DNA of 64,000 bases from the NCBI GenBank assembly GCA_013398175.1, contig VZRZ01002225.1, positions 1,991,950-2,055,949 on the forward strand, read 5' to 3'. A program made the translations under genes and the position numbers. Numbering within the stretch: the stretch's first letter is position 1; each line of letters opens with the position of its first letter. This document shows, one piece after another, positions 37,101 to 49,303 of the stretch. Under the pieces are notes generated by a model, which worked only from the letters and a program-made list of their open reading frames with translations, had not been told where the DNA came from and made no database searches. The DNA is from Climacteris rufus (taxonomy: Eukaryota; Chordata; Aves; Passeriformes; Climacteridae).

Positions 37101-37624
37101 CTATTGGCACATTGAGGAGAGAGTTCTCATCATTCTGTGTCTAGCAAGGCAAGGCAGCTGCCCTGGTCGCTTTAAATCTGCAGCCCCTGTGCACAGGCGG
37201 TGGAAACGGGGAGATTTACAAACAAACCATTCCGGAGGCCTCCCGCCCCCTCAACACTTCGGATCCCAACTGGAAGCAAGCGGGCTCCGATACCCCCCGG
37301 CCAACACGGCAGCGGGGCAGCACGGAAGAACATCAGCTGTCCCTCCCGTTCGTCATTCCACAACACCCCGAGTCGGTGTCACCTCCGCGGGTGGCCAGGC
37401 ACAGTCCCCGGGACCCCTCCCGCCCCACCCACAGCCCCGGGGACGGCGATGCGCGGCCTAGGAGCGGCGGGGTGGGCGGGGGATCCCGAACAAAGCGGCC
37501 CGTCCCGCTCACCCTTGCAGGCGCTGATGAGGAAATATCCGTACGGGGTGACGCCGCTGAAGGCCAGGTCCACCACGGGCCGCGTGTGGCCGGAGCAGGT
37601 GAGCGGGGTCTGCCTCATGGCCAT
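31064..37624 (-). CDS. STRAP: STRAP, serine-threonine kinase receptor-associated protein (WD40), complete, 10 coding exons
   Basis: Coding exons, 5' to 3' on the minus strand: 37513-37624, 36358-36493, 35504-35585, 35171-35243, 34444-34540, 33363-33500, 32859-32995, 32055-32204, 31463-31528, 31064-31131. They sum to 1059 bp (352 residues plus stop; human STRAP is 350). All introns are GT-AG and every junction keeps phase. The protein is a seven-bladed WD40 propeller: GH/WD signatures include CSGHTRPVVDLAFSG (exon 1), FLGHKGAVWGATL (exon 2), VSGHTSGIKKALW (exon 5) and YKGHFGPIHCVRFSPDGELY (exon 8), followed by an acidic tail ending EVKA. Known role of the family: cytoplasmic SMN-complex subunit (Unrip) in snRNP assembly, partner of UNR/CSDE1, and inhibitor of TGF-beta signalling through the type I receptor and Smad7. 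The start ATG sits in a strong GCCGCC-ATGG context inside a CpG island; a second in-frame ATG follows at codon 3. DERA lies downstream on the same strand, as in human. The identification is secure. Confidence 0.97.
31463..31528 (-). CDS. STRAP: STRAP exon 9
   Basis: Residues about 309-330: EEENAEAAKARTTLPGTAEE, part of the acidic C-terminal tail. It has a pyrimidine-rich acceptor (CTCTACAG) and a GTAATG donor. This is the least conserved part of the protein; it is supported by phase and by the EEE/EE pattern matching the human tail. Confidence 0.88.
   Translation of the reverse strand, partial: KRRMQKQQKQGLPFQELQRRK
32055..32204 (-). CDS. STRAP: STRAP exon 8
   Basis: Residues about 259-308: ESYKGHFGPIHCVRFSPDGE and SGSEDGTLRLWQTTVGKTYG, the best-preserved WD repeat (blade 7). 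Acceptor TTACAG, donor GTATGT. Confidence 0.96.
32859..32995 (-). CDS. STRAP: STRAP exon 7
   Basis: Residues about 213-259: LEQIKSFEAPATINSASLHP, then VAGGEDFKLYKYDYNTGEEL. This is blade 6. Acceptor CCTCAG, donor GTATGT. Confidence 0.96.
33363..33500 (-). CDS. STRAP: STRAP exon 6
   Basis: Residues about 167-213: LWDRSTMTEVKSLNVAMSVS and SSMEYVPEGQILVITYGK, covering the end of blade 4 and blade 5. Acceptor TTTTAAG, donor GTGAGT. Confidence 0.95.
34444..34540 (-). CDS. STRAP: STRAP exon 5
   Basis: Residues about 135-167, with SGHTSGIKKALWSSDDKQI and SADDKTVR of blade 4. Acceptor TTTTAAG, donor GTAAGA. The start reads EPDVV where the mammalian protein has a different short linker. Confidence 0.95.
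34893..35030 (+). mobile_element. CR1 LINE tail fragment in STRAP intron 4
   Basis: Reads CATCCCTGGAAGTATCTAAG, then GTCAGGCTGGACAGTGTTTT, AACCTGGTCTAGGCAGT and GATGATCTTTAAGGTCCTTT, standard CR1 3' end, antisense to STRAP. Confidence 0.85.
35171..35243 (-). CDS. STRAP: STRAP exon 4
   Basis: Residues about 111-135: DSNYLLTGGQDKLLRIYDL then SKPEA. This completes blade 3. Acceptor TTTCAG, donor GTGAGT; the last base G joins AA of exon 5 to make Glu. Confidence 0.95.
35504..35585 (-). CDS. STRAP: STRAP exon 3
   Basis: Residues about 83-110: AKVWDAVSGDELITLAHKHI and onward to VDFTQ. It contains the KVWD end of blade 2. Acceptor TGTTTAG, donor GTATGA; the exon ends in phase 0. Confidence 0.95.
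36121..36171. repeat. Short direct and inverted repeat in STRAP intron 2
   Basis: GTTGTTCATCATGAT (36121-36135) recurs as GTTATTCATCATGAT (36157-36171). The copy boundary also forms the inverted repeat TGAATAA-TAG-TTATTCA (36148-36164). Confidence 0.85.
36358..36493 (-). CDS. STRAP: STRAP exon 2
   Basis: Residues about 38-83, reading DGKPMLRQGDTGDWIGTF and ending AAADFTA across the junction. Acceptor GTGAAG, donor GTAAGT. Carries the end of blade 1 and most of blade 2. Confidence 0.96.
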
Positions 37625-37900
37625 GGCGGCGGCGGCGCGGGGCCTGGGCAGGGGCACGAGTGCTGCGGCCCGGCGGGAGCGGCGGCAGCGGCGGCGGGGG
37701 GGGAAGTGACGGGCAGGAAGCGCTGCCCGCCGGACGCGCGTCACGGGGGGGGTGCGGTCCCTGCAGCCCCGCCCCTCATGGCGCTCCCTCAGGGAGCCGT
37801 GGCACCGGCCGCCTACGGGTTATCCGCAGGTGGCCCGGGGCTGCGGCCAAGGCTTCCTGCCCCTCTGCTTGCTCTCAAACCAGCAGCAAATGGCCCCTGA
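37140..37900 (-). promoter_or_regulatory. STRAP: STRAP CpG-island promoter
   Basis: Sharp rise in G+C and CpG around the STRAP start codon, with GCC-repeat leader sequence at about 37624-37650. Just upstream, two GGAA cores occur on the plus strand (GGGAAGTGAC at 37701-37710 and CAGGAAGC at 37714-37721), the form of ETS-family sites typical of TATA-less housekeeping promoters. The second lies inside the inverted repeat GGGCAG/CTGCCC (37711-37728). No TATA box is seen. Long open frames on the plus strand here are a by-product of high GC. Confidence 0.7.
37513..37624 (-). CDS. STRAP: STRAP exon 1 (coding part)
   Basis: Encodes residues 1-37 plus one base, starting MAMRQTPLTCSGHT and ending LISACK, the first WD40 blade. 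The donor is GTGAGC. The 5' untranslated part continues to the right into GC-rich sequence; its start site cannot be fixed from sequence. Confidence 0.96.
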
Positions 37901-40900
37901 CCAGAGGCTGTTCCTGCAGGGCCAGCTCCCCTCATGGCTCTCTGTGGGGTCTGAGCACCTTCCCATTCGGCAGGGCCATGGGAAAACACCGGAGGGATGT
38001 GGGGATTTCAGGGATACACGGCAGCACCCGCCTGCTTTGGCATTTTTATGCCAAAGACAAGCATAAACACCGCCATAAGCTGGTGGCGGTGTCTCGACTC
38101 GCCTTCAGAAGCGTCTGGAGGTAGCGTTTGAAAGTGTGTCACCAGCTTTACTTAAAGATTAGGAAAGAGGCTGAAAATCAGAATGATTGACAGTTTCTCA
38201 TCTTTTTCTCTTAAGTCTTACAACTAGGAGAAGCATTTAAATCATTAACAGCTTGTGAAGTTGAAGATAACTTGGGTCCATGCACAGCTTTTCGTTTTGA
38301 AAGATAGACGGCGTGTTTCACTTTCTTCTGGTATTTAATTTCTCGTCCCAGAGTTCTCAGAAGTAACTCCTACTAATTTTGCAATTCCATGACTCATTTT
38401 CCTTCGTATTGGTGCTGTAACTGAGATGAACAGTTTTTCCATGCAGAGCCACAGATTGCCACATAGAGCTTTCCAGTGTCTGAGATTTTCTGGATTTTTT
38501 TCCTAACAGTGACCCCAGTCTCTCACTGTACCTTGATACAGGCCTGTAGCTGAATCTGTCAGGTCTCAGACCACAGATTATGGGAAATTCAAAATGCATC
38601 TCTGAAAACTTCTAGCGTTAAAAGTAATATTTAAATCGAATTCCAAAAACGTGTGTTTCTCTTGGTGAAACTGTGGTGGAGGAATTGTCTATATTTTACC
38701 CCATCCTGAGGAATGCTTCAAGAACGTAATGTATAGAATATTTTTATTCAGTAGTGTGGTTAAAACTTGACGAGTGCAAAAGTCAAATCAATTTTTCATA
38801 CTTTCTGTTATAGCAATGTTTCCAAAATGTCATGGTATATTAGTCTTAGTGTTCTAAACCTTACATGTATGTTCTCTGTTTGTCCTATTCTTCAGCATTT
38901 TTTCCTTTGCTCCGACCTGTACATCTGTTTGGATTGCCAGTAGAGCCATTGCACACCAAAAACTACATTTGTAGGAATGGGACAGAAACTAGGGGGAACA
39001 ATAGATGGAGATCCTGTATCTAAATTTGTATTTAAAACAGAACAAAATAAAGATTTATTACTTCTACATTTACCTTTTTCAAAATCTCAGCTGAACATAG
39101 GGCTATGTCTCCTTGCTTAGAAATGCTTTTTGAGTTTTTAAAACACTCTTGTAGTAACTGATATTATCAACTTTTTCAATTAAAAAAAAAGGATCCTAAG
39201 GGTCAGTACAAATAAATACTTAGTATTAAGTTTAAATTATCTGCTTAGAGTTCAAGGTTGAAAAACAAAAAGAAGGTGAAGATGGTGTTTAGGGAAGTTT
39301 ATTTTTAAGGATTTTATAGCTTTGATTGATTTTGTCTTCTTTTAAATGGAGCGTGATTTTCCACCTGCACAAAGCTTATGACATCCACTTAGGAAGACAC
39401 AAAATCTATAGCAGGCAGGGAAAGACAAAGATATTTCAAATTTGCCAGTAAGTAGCTGAAAATCAGAAAAGGAGGAAAATCATAGAAATGTGAAACTTAT
39501 AAAATCTAGACATCCCACTAGGCCAAGCAGAATTACAGGTACTATTATGTATTGGAAAATATGACTAAGGACATATGGAATTAATACTGGAAATAAACCT
39601 TTCTACATTTTTTTTTAAATCTTTTATACCGAGACTGAACATAGTAATTGAAAGTCTCCACTACTGCCCCCCTTTTATCTCCCTGGGTGCACCCCCATTT
39701 AAATAGTTTGTTCCCCACAGTTTGAGAATGTTTGCTTTAAAAATACACAAATTCTGTGCCTTTAGGCTTTTAATAGAGTTTGTTGGAGAAGGTAGAAACT
39801 ATGTAACAGGCCTCAGTTTTTCAAGAAAGTCTAGAGAAGGTACACGAAAAAGAAGGAAAGATGAAAAAATGTAATTATTTACAAATGAAAGTATAGCAAG
39901 CTTAAAATAAAAAAAAAAATTGAAGTAATTCTGAGTTGTATTGCTTTAAACAAGGTGATTATGTATGATGGTCCAGTAATATTACGAATAAAAGAAATGT
40001 CATTAGAAACTTCTTATTCGAAGTTTTGTATTTGTCTATTTATTGTGTAAATAACTGGTTTGTAATGTTAAATATCCATCAATCCCAACTTGTCAGGAAG
40101 TAATCAGGGTCTTGTAATCATACAGAGTAATTCACCCCATGACTGCATGGAATAACAAGTGTGCCAATCATAGATTTTAAAGCACCTGGGCAAGGCTCTC
40201 TTTTACTTAACATTTGTAATTCAGAGTGTCTGCTTGATTAACCAATATCTTTCCACAGCCATGGATTGAATTCTCTCAGAAATGTTGCTGACAACAAATA
40301 GAGCTGTCCTAGTGAAAAGTCGTGATTCTAGTGCTATGATTAAAATAAGTAATGCAGAGGCTCACTTAAGTGCTCACTTAAGTGTGGGGGGTAGATTATA
40401 AATGTTTACATTTCCAAAGGCTCTTTTCTTCTCGTTTTAGATATCACAGTTGGAAATGCATTCCCTCGCCACTGAGGGGAGCTCCTGACGTATTTATCAG
40501 TACATTAAATATCTAACTGAGAGCTTCTGCTGGGAGGTGACTTAGTGATGGTTATTTCAGCTGTATGGACACAGCGCTCAAGAAGTTACTCCATGCTTAA
40601 TTCCCGAAAATGAATTAGCTAAATAGGTAAATGGAAATCTCCATGAGATGGCAGCAGGGCAGCCTCTTTGTTAGTGAACCTCAAATATGAGTTACTTTAA
40701 TGAGTGGTGAAACATTCAGTGTAGCCTGTAGGCACATTGATGTTCTCTACCTCTGCTGAATTTTCCTTTGGAGAAATGCCCTGTACGAATTTGTACTGCT
40801 AATTTGGGGCGGGGGGGAAAGAAAGAAAAAGAAAAGGAATCGCTGTTTGCCTAAGGATGATGTGTTACAGATGCTGCATGCAGATAGGTGAGAGCAATTG

Positions 40901-43900
40901 CAGAGCATGTTGCTGGGTTTCCACCGGGGGACTGATTAAAAGTGAGTGCCAGCCTTGAGCAGTCAATTATCACTGAGTTACAAGATGAAAGATAAAAGGC
41001 AGATGTAATCATATTTCACAAATAATACGTCAGTGTGCCTCTAGTCACTTGCTGTGAAAGGCTGATCTAGAAAGGACTCGCTGACCATATATTTCTACTC
41101 TCCTACAACTTCTTGTAACACAGATGTAGGGAATGTGAGAGCTGGACCACAGACTGTTCTGTTGGACGTCTGTGGCAGTACAGTCTACTACAGTATATTC
41201 TGAGGACGTTTGGGTAGAAACTGGGGATTCATTTCCTTTTCTTGAGTAGTAGAAGTTTGGCAGTACAGCTTAGGTGTGTGACTAGAGGCCAAGGAGATTA
41301 GACAGGGAAATGGGATGTAGAGGAATAGGGAAGAGTGTGAAGAGGAGTTTGAGACAGCAGCGAGGAAGAGAAGTGGTTTAGCAGGAGAAATATAACACAT
41401 GTAAGCTGGATAGGAGGGGAAGTAGATTTGCCTCAGAGTTCAATTGTGTAATTCATAGGTGCATTTGTACCTTTTTCCCTGTCTCCTCTGGTGAGATCAC
41501 ATGTAAGATCACTTCTTTAATCACCCTGTTAGTGCTAGGATCGCAAAAGGATTTGATCTTATGAGAAGAATGATGTTCCTAATGTTGCCAGGAGCCTTTC
41601 CTTTCCATCTGGAGAGCAGGGATCCAGCATATTCAGAGCATGCACCAACCATAGAATGATGAAACCAATAAGCAATATTTAGAATTGTTTTATCTCTTCC
41701 ATAATAGCTTCTCTGTCCCTCAGTCTTCAGGTCCCTTTCTGCCTTTCGAAAGGAAAAAGCTGGGAGTGCTGGCAGGATAGAGAGGAGAGTGATAAGAAAG
41801 GGAATGACTCCCCAGTTTCTATCCAGTTAACTCTCAGGAAATAAATGAATGTAAAATAAAAATATACATAATATTATTTTGCTACTTCATTTCAAGTCTT
41901 CTATTGGAACCACTTGATAACTCAGGCTAGCTAAATAAATATTTACCTCTGCAAAAAGAATTTCAGTTCATAATAAAATTGAATCCAATTGTAAAGCTTT
42001 GCTAAAGGGGAATTAAGATTGCCTGTCAGTTTACTTGCTTTCCAGGAAACAGCTTAGCAAAATTCTTATTCTCCAAGGATCATCACAACTGTAATACCTC
42101 TCTCTGAGCTTACTGTACTTTAAAAAACAGCAATACGAGTTTCCAGGAACGAGCTTTAGCTGAGCTAGTTCATAATTGTAGGCTGCTTTGATGTTTTCAC
42201 TTGAAGATGTTTTTCACAGTGCAAGGTGTTTATACTCACTGTTCTGAAAGACTAAAGTAATTCAAACAGCAGCCTATTAAAATCAGCCTTAGCAGACAGC
42301 TTTAGTCCTACTATCCTGGGAACACTTTAACTGATCTGATGTAGAAAGGACATTGGTTTTTCCTTGTTTTTGGGGGGTAGAAGCTTTGCTGAAAAGACAG
42401 AAGGTAAACCAGGTAATGTCAGTCAGGCTTGTTGATATGCCTTTTGTAATCACTTTTTGAACAATCATGCAGATTTCCTTCAGATTCTGTTTTTTAGCAG
42501 TCACTTGCAAATGCGGTTTTTGTACCATTAATATTAGTAGTATAAAATACTCTTCTTTCTGATAAATGAGACTTAGTTTGTAACTTGACCATGAGCCTCT
42601 CTTCACCAGGCAATGTGACATTTGAGGGTTTATGAGAGCAAGTTGTGCAGAGAATTGGAGCACAGCAATATTGTTCTGCTACTACTTGTAAAATAATTCA
42701 GATTTGAAAAGGCAAAAACTTTTGTTTTCTAAAGGGAAGTCCTATGTGCTAGACTGTCTTTCCCTTTTAGGACATACCAGAAAAATAGATGAACTTGAAA
42801 ATAGAGGATAGCAAGAAAAAGTTAAGAAAGACTACCATGTATGACATATATTTGTGTTATTTAGGAAAAAATACTAGATTTTATACAATTTCTTTGCATA
42901 GACAACAATTCCTTTTATTGTCTCTGTCCCCTGGCCATAAAAAACTCAATTTTAGACAGATATTGTTGCTCTTCTGAGATTTGAGAATATGTTCCATTTC
43001 AAAACAACTTTAAGCTACATTTGTCTCTGGACTGAATCCACCAATGTCATCAGTATTAGATCATGGATTAATTTGGCTCATGGTATTATGCTTGGAGTAA
43101 CTACAGTTGTGGGGTTTTGGTCTTTTGCCATTAGCAAACTTTGAAAGAAATTAATAGCACTGATGGTAGAAGATGATGATCGTGCTTTTACACATAGGGG
43201 ACAGAACTGAGAGATTTGCAAAGGGGTTTTTTAATTATTACTGAGATTTTGGGAACAAAGATTACTGTCCCAAGATGCATAGAAATTATACAACTGCAAG
43301 GAACTGAAAATATTTAATGGTGGAGTGAGTCAAAAAGATAGGAAGTACCCTCATTACTCTTGAGTAGAACTTTGCTCATGATGCTTATGCAAATATTTGG
43401 AAATTCGTTAGTGCAATGAAGTTATTTGCCAGTTGGGTTTCTGTGATACTTTCACTTTTGGTGCTGTCTATTGTGTTATTGTGACATGTAAAATACAGAC
43501 TAGGATTCCCAAAAGCGTATTTCATGTTTCATTTCTTTTGTTTCTCGATGGTGACACAGAAACAGCTTGCCATGGTGGAGGGAGCCTTTGGTTCCTCTCA
43601 CAGTCCTGTCCAAGCCAGTCTGTACTAGTAATGGCTCACCTGCCATTTAGGATGGTAAAACCAAGAATCTTATTTGCATGTGAATGTCGGTGTGACCCAG
43701 GCTTTATATAGCATTTAATGTAGGTATATAAATAGCTTTGTATGACAGAGCAGTTTAAGTGTAGACTAGAAGTAGCTGACTCTCAGACTGGATAAAAATA
43801 GAAGAAGAAATAGTCTTTGGACACCCCTACTGCTTGATTCCAGGTGAAACCATCATGTTTGCTTATACAGTTACAGGTTCATCAGCTGACTGAGCATGAA

Positions 43901-46900
43901 GCAGGGAGTAATCAACAAGTTCCCAAGACAGCTTCACACCCGTCAAGAGCCTTTGAAGTTTAACAACAAAGCCTAACTCTAAGGGCAGAAGTATTGGACC
44001 ATGTAAGGAAAAGTCATTAAGCAGTTAATCTTAGGCCTTATCTCAAAGTACTCCATTTCTATGGAAACTGAATACTTGGCTCTGAACACCGGAGCATATC
44101 ATAGGAATTCATTGTAAGAGTAGTGGAGCAGAGATATCCAGTTATGTGTCAGCTAGGATAACATTCTCTAGGTCTGCTTGTCGTCTTGTCATCTCTCTCC
44201 TCCCACCTCCCCACACCGGTTTTATACCTAATCCTTTACCTCGATTTTTGTCCTTGTGATTTACAGCTTTGTGAGAACAGTAGATCCAAAGGAAGCAGTG
44301 TCTTCAGGCATCTCAGAGACATTCCCTGACATAGCTGGGGCACTCTTGGTTTACTAAGGTACAGAGGACCTGTGTGGAAATTTTATCAAGTGCAGGCTTT
44401 TGGGAAGGAATTTTTCTGACAGAGGGAAAAAAAAAAAAAAAGCCTTTTACAGAGCCAGTTACACTCTACAGCTCCTGCAAATCCCTTGTATATTGTGACT
44501 ACCTAAGAGTTGACAGCTGCAAAGAGGTTACAGGCAAAAACCCCATATCACATTAGAATATCTGGGATTTTCTGGTGTTTTTACATTAATAATACCCTTA
44601 AAAATAATTAATGTGAATATAGTACTTTAATCAATAATATGCTTCTAGTATCTCACTCATTCGAGGCACTGAACAAATAACCATATGTGAAGTAAGAAAT
44701 GGGATCAGAGTTTGGAAAGTAATGACTGGTAACCTACAGAAATGATATGAATATTTTAACTGATCATGTTACTGTATAGTGTATCAGCCGAAAAAAAAAA
44801 AAAAAAAAAAAAACTATCCATTAAAAATCTGCCCAGCACCTGGGAATGGGCTGTTACTACAGTTGACAAGAGCTACAGAGATTTCCATCTGTAGATCATT
44901 AGTCAAATCTGTGCCAACTTGAAAGATCAAAACCTGCTATCAGTTAGTTTGTCGTCCTAAAAAGAAATAGTAAAAATCGAAAGTATCAGAAAGCCATCTT
45001 ATTGACAGCATCACTGGAGAGGCCAAATACGGTTTGATCATATGAACGAACCACTTTTCTTCTTCTTGTGAAAGTTACAGTACGTTGACAGAAAGTTATG
45101 AATTTATGTATTAGAACATTCATTTCATTCTACTGGAAAAATGGATTTATTCTACATATTCCATTAAACAGCTGTCAGATCACCATCTTATCTGTCAGAT
45201 CACCAGCACTTGCAGGCACTGCTGACTGCAGCTCAGTGTGAATGGGCTGCTGGAAGTGAAATATTTTGTGCACTGCGATGACTGACCTAACCCCTACCTT
45301 CCAGATGGACTTCAGGCCTTTGCCCTGGGGCTCCTCACCAGAATTTGAGACCTCTCTTTGCTTTTTCTGCTACCTGCCTCTTATCAGCTCCTCCATTAAA
45401 ACCACAGCTAGTTTGCTGGACATTATCCTTAATGCTTTGCAAGCAAATGCTTTGCTAACTAAATTCATGTGTTCCCTTCACCCGTTTTCTACCGCAGAAG
45501 TTGATGACAATGCAGAAGACTCAGATGAAAGCTGTTTTTTGGCTTTCTGTGCAAGCTTTCAGTTCACTGCCTACGAGTCTCTTGGTCTCAGGAGTGCCAG
45601 CTGCTGGTTTGATTCCATTTGCGAAACTCGGGAGTACTCAAAGGGAAGTGACTTTGAGGGGAAGCGCAGTTACTGGATGTTTGTTCAGAGCTGTAATGAG
45701 ATTGAGTAGATAAAAACAAACATAATGCTTTCATACGCTCTTGATCTGACTGCAAGCACCGTGGAAAGCAGTAATAGAGAGCACAAAGGTTTCAGGATGA
45801 AACCTCTATTAATTCCTTTGCTGAGAATCTTTGTATTCTGCAAAAAAAGCAACGCTGTGCTTTTATCTTAATGGATGTTACTGAAAGTAGCTCAGATTCC
45901 ACATGCAGATGCCACATGATTGGCATTAAGCTGGTAGTTGCAAAATTTTTTACCAGTGAATCCCTACTTGTATAATGTATTAAACCAAAAGCCAAACTTG
46001 CAGCTCTTCAAGTCTATATTTGGATTGTATTCACAAAATAAGTTGAGTCTGAGATTACTTCTAAAATATTTTCCAGAAAACTGAAGTGAGCTTTTAAACC
46101 CATTTTCACTAGAAAATGAAGGTTAAATATTTTTACTTCGAGATCTGGGTTCATTGAACTCTCCCAAGTCCTAACACGTGCACTGGCCAAAAAAACCCAT
46201 GAAACAACAGTTCACACAAACTCCTGAGAGCCAAATCAGCTGACTCTGGCAGAGGACAAATGTTTTTAAACTCATTTCAGCTTCCTTTATGAAGATAATC
46301 CAAACAGTACCAACTTGATCGTTCCACAATCATCTTTTTTGCTTCTCTCAGGACAAAAAGATAACATGGGAGTCAAAGACTTGCAGTGCTACAGGGTCAC
46401 AGCCTAGATCTTTTTTGTACTGTAGCAACAGATCTGCAAGAGAACAGATATTTGTTTTATATTATTGAAAACAATGTTGGAAAATAACATAAACCGTCAT
46501 CTTTTTTTAACTAGCCACAGTATTTTAGAGAAGGCTGGAATGCCCTGTCTCTAATGTAAATGTACAGTACTCCATTTAACATACTTCTTTTATTTATTCT
46601 GTCTTGGTAATCAACTGCTGCCTTTGAGAGGATGATAAAATTAGTTTTTATTCCCACACACAAACACGCACATACAATGTAATGTATTGTGACCAATTTA
46701 CTCTTTTTAGAGAAGCTAGAAAAGGAGAAATACACAAGAGCACCCTTGTTTGAATAAATACTGTGCTGTCTGTATGGAATAACAATTATATGCTGAAGCT
46801 AGAGCAGATGTATGGGTGTGAATCACATAAGGGTAGGTTGGGGAATTATAATCAGCCAAACAGACCTAGGAATCAATCAGCAGTGGAAATTTTTCTCTGA

Positions 46901-49117
46901 TTAAACAGCAGATTTTTCTAACTATTACGGGGCAAGATGGGGAAAGTGATTTTTCAGCCCATGTTTTGCAAGTGTAGTGTGAAAGTTCCCAAAGCGTAGG
47001 ACATATACTTGTGGCACAGAAATGCAAAATGAAATGAGATCTGGCACTGCCTTTGGCAGCCACTGTAAAGACTGATGAAGAAAAGTTTGCAGATCCCTTA
47101 TTTAGTACTCTGCAAGAAAAACAGCCCTGGAGTTAAGACTAGAGATGTGAATGCTATTTTTTCCTGGGGTTTGCCATACACTCTGACCAAGGTTAGACTT
47201 GGACTGATTTGTACCACCACCAGGTATCCAACTGTTAATGTAGTCAGTAGAAGGGGTCAATAAAAGTCACTTTCTTTGAAAGATGAGGTCAGCTTCTGTG
47301 TCACAAATGATGCAATATAGTGGTATGTCTTCATGGACATTTGTGATGTTCCTTTGATACTTCCATATATGCAGTCATCTCAAATGTCATTTGCCTACTT
47401 TTCTTCATGATTTCTGCATTATCTTACAAAAAATTTCATTGAATGAGGTCATTCAATGGCTTTCCCAGCATTGTGTTTGTGACCCATTTACTCTCTTACT
47501 TATAAAACAGCTTTACCTGGACCACCAACACAGATACACTCGCAAAGAGTGTAGACCTGGAAAAGTCAGGATGCAAATTTTGTCTTCTGTCAGCTCCTTT
47601 CTTCTCTCCTGTTGGTTTTGCATTTCACACGGGGCCACGTATCGTACATTAGACTGTTGGAAATGAGCAAAGATATCTGTAAGCTCAGGGTTCTACAGCA
47701 CCCTCCAGAAACCTGCCAGAAACATCTTCCATCAACTTCAAGTAGGAAGCAAATGGACTGAGAAAAACGGGCCATTAGCAGTGATTACACAACATGACCA
47801 CTTTGATTAGGTGGCATTTACTCAGTGAGCCAGCAAGCCTTTTTTTGTTCGCCTCCCTAAGGTGTTTGCTGATGAAGAAAAGTAATTTTCTCTGGGTGCT
47901 TTGTGGGCAGTCTCAGCTGAGAGTTAACACATAAAACCAAAGGAACAGAACTAAGGTCATTGCTGGGGCACTGTGGGAAATGCGGGGTCTTGCAGTCCTG
48001 CTCTTGATGCATTAATCTACCAAATCTACCAAAAGATTTTATTATATTATACTCCATCCAGGACTGAAGGAACTTGCTATGCTATTATCCCTTCTACAGA
48101 AATTCCATGTGCATCTGCTGCTTCCCAAAAGACATATAGCTGGTCCTGGCAGTGATTTCGAGCCCCTGAATTAAAATAATTCAAAATAATTTGGAAAATG
48201 TATGGTATTCCAGATTTTTAAACAACTTGTAAAAGCAGTATGAGCATTTTCCAATAAGCTTGGATACTATTATGGAGTAGTGACTAAAAAAATCAAACCT
48301 ATTTCTAGTGGTAACTGAAATGTGTCCCTACTTGTTTCCAGTTAATCCACTGGGTGTTTGTAAAGTGATACTTTAGTGAAAGTAGATTGGGCACTTACTT
48401 CTATTTTCACAATCTTTATTAGGTAGACTTAAACGCTACATAAAACTTAGTTCATTGAAGAAAAGATGGTGCAATAAAAGCAGAAACCAAACCTACTGTA
48501 ACCCAACCACAGCAGTAATATCTGGGTTGACTGTCTATCCTGTTTTACAGACAATAGCAGCCAAGTAGGAGCTCCACTCCCAGGGAATAGGGGATTCCCA
48601 CCTCTCTGAATTACTTTTACACATACAACAAACCTGTCACATTTGGGCTCCAAAATGTGACAATCTGCAAAACCAGCCTGGCGTGGCTTCTCACTGCCGA
48701 AGAAGCATATGTTTATTAATGGAAATTACAAGCTTCCTTCAGAGAAATAAGTCCACCATGAATTTCATGGAAGCAATAGGAGCCTAAAGATAACAATGTG
48801 CACTGGAAGCCTCTATGTTTATCACCTTATTTCATTCTCCTGTTTTTAGACAAAATCTTTCTCAGGAAATAGCAAGACTTGCAAATGTTTCTGCTGCTGG
48901 CTTAACTGAATATTAGTAAGATACAGAGAGCAAAAATATAAAGGACAAGACTTTACTGTGGTGCAGGATAGAAACTGTGTGTGAATATTCAAAATTTTGA
49001 TGGCATTTTGATACAATTTCTAACCATCGATGCAGAAAACCTGTTTACATCACAAAATGGACCAGCATAATGAACAATTTGGCCACTCAGTGCTACGTGG
49101 GAGTCAGTCATTCCCTG
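37901..49117. other. Gene-poor intergenic region right of STRAP
   Basis: 11 kb with no supported gene. Short A runs occur at 44426-44440 and 44791-44813, and a 12-bp tandem duplication of GCTCACTTAAGT at 40360-40383. The 147-codon frame at 45266-45709 has no recognisable domain. In human the next gene in this direction is EPS8, oriented away from STRAP (plus strand here), but no EPS8 coding exon was recognised. Confidence 0.6.
44791..44813. repeat. Poly(A) tract, 23 bases
   Basis: Uninterrupted A run on the plus strand. No retrocopy was recognised immediately upstream. Confidence 0.9.
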
Positions 49118-49303
49118 TGTCGTGGTTTAAGCCCAGACAGGCACCAACAGCCGCTCACTCGTCCTTGGCTCTGTGCTAGCGCTGCTCAGCAATAACAAAA
49201 ACATCTCTATATTATCAACTCTGTTTCCAGCACAAATTCAAAACACAGCCTCACACCAGCTACTGTGAAGAAAATTAACTCTACCCCAGCCAAAACCAGC
49301 TCA
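49118..49303 (-). mobile_element. Solo LTR, same family as the one at 15372-15699, internally deleted
   Basis: On the plus strand it starts TGTCGTGGTTTAAGCCCAGA and ends GCCAAAACCAGCTCA. The reverse complement aligns with family A (GCTGGTTTTGGCTGGGGTAG, GGCTGTGTTTTGAATTTGTG, TTGCTGAGCAGCGCTAGCAC). It is 186 bp against 328 bp, so material is missing before the 3' end. Flanks ccctg (49113-49117) and cccta (49304-49308) suggest a 5-bp target duplication. Non-coding. Confidence 0.75.

Larger units (their letters stand above)
31132..37512 (-). other. STRAP: STRAP introns
   Basis: Nine introns of about 260-1020 bp: 36494-37512, 35586-36357, 35244-35503, 34541-35170, 33501-34443, 32996-33362, 32205-32858, 31529-32054 and 31132-31462. 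Apart from a CR1 tail at about 34893-35030 and a small repeat at 36121-36171 they hold AT-rich unique sequence. No snoRNA or other RNA gene was recognised in them. Confidence 0.85.

Noticed and set aside
37087..38124. Several long plus-strand frames opposite STRAP exon 1
   Set aside because: Antisense shadows in a CpG island; Ala/Gly/Arg/Pro-rich with no protein family features.
44740..44813. Processed retrocopy ending in the 23-base poly(A)
   Set aside because: The sequence before the A run shows no coding similarity or polyadenylation signal at the right distance, and no target duplication was seen.
45266..45709. 147-codon plus-strand frame
   Set aside because: No domain, no splice sites that extend it, and no relation to EPS8 that I can recognise; treated as chance.
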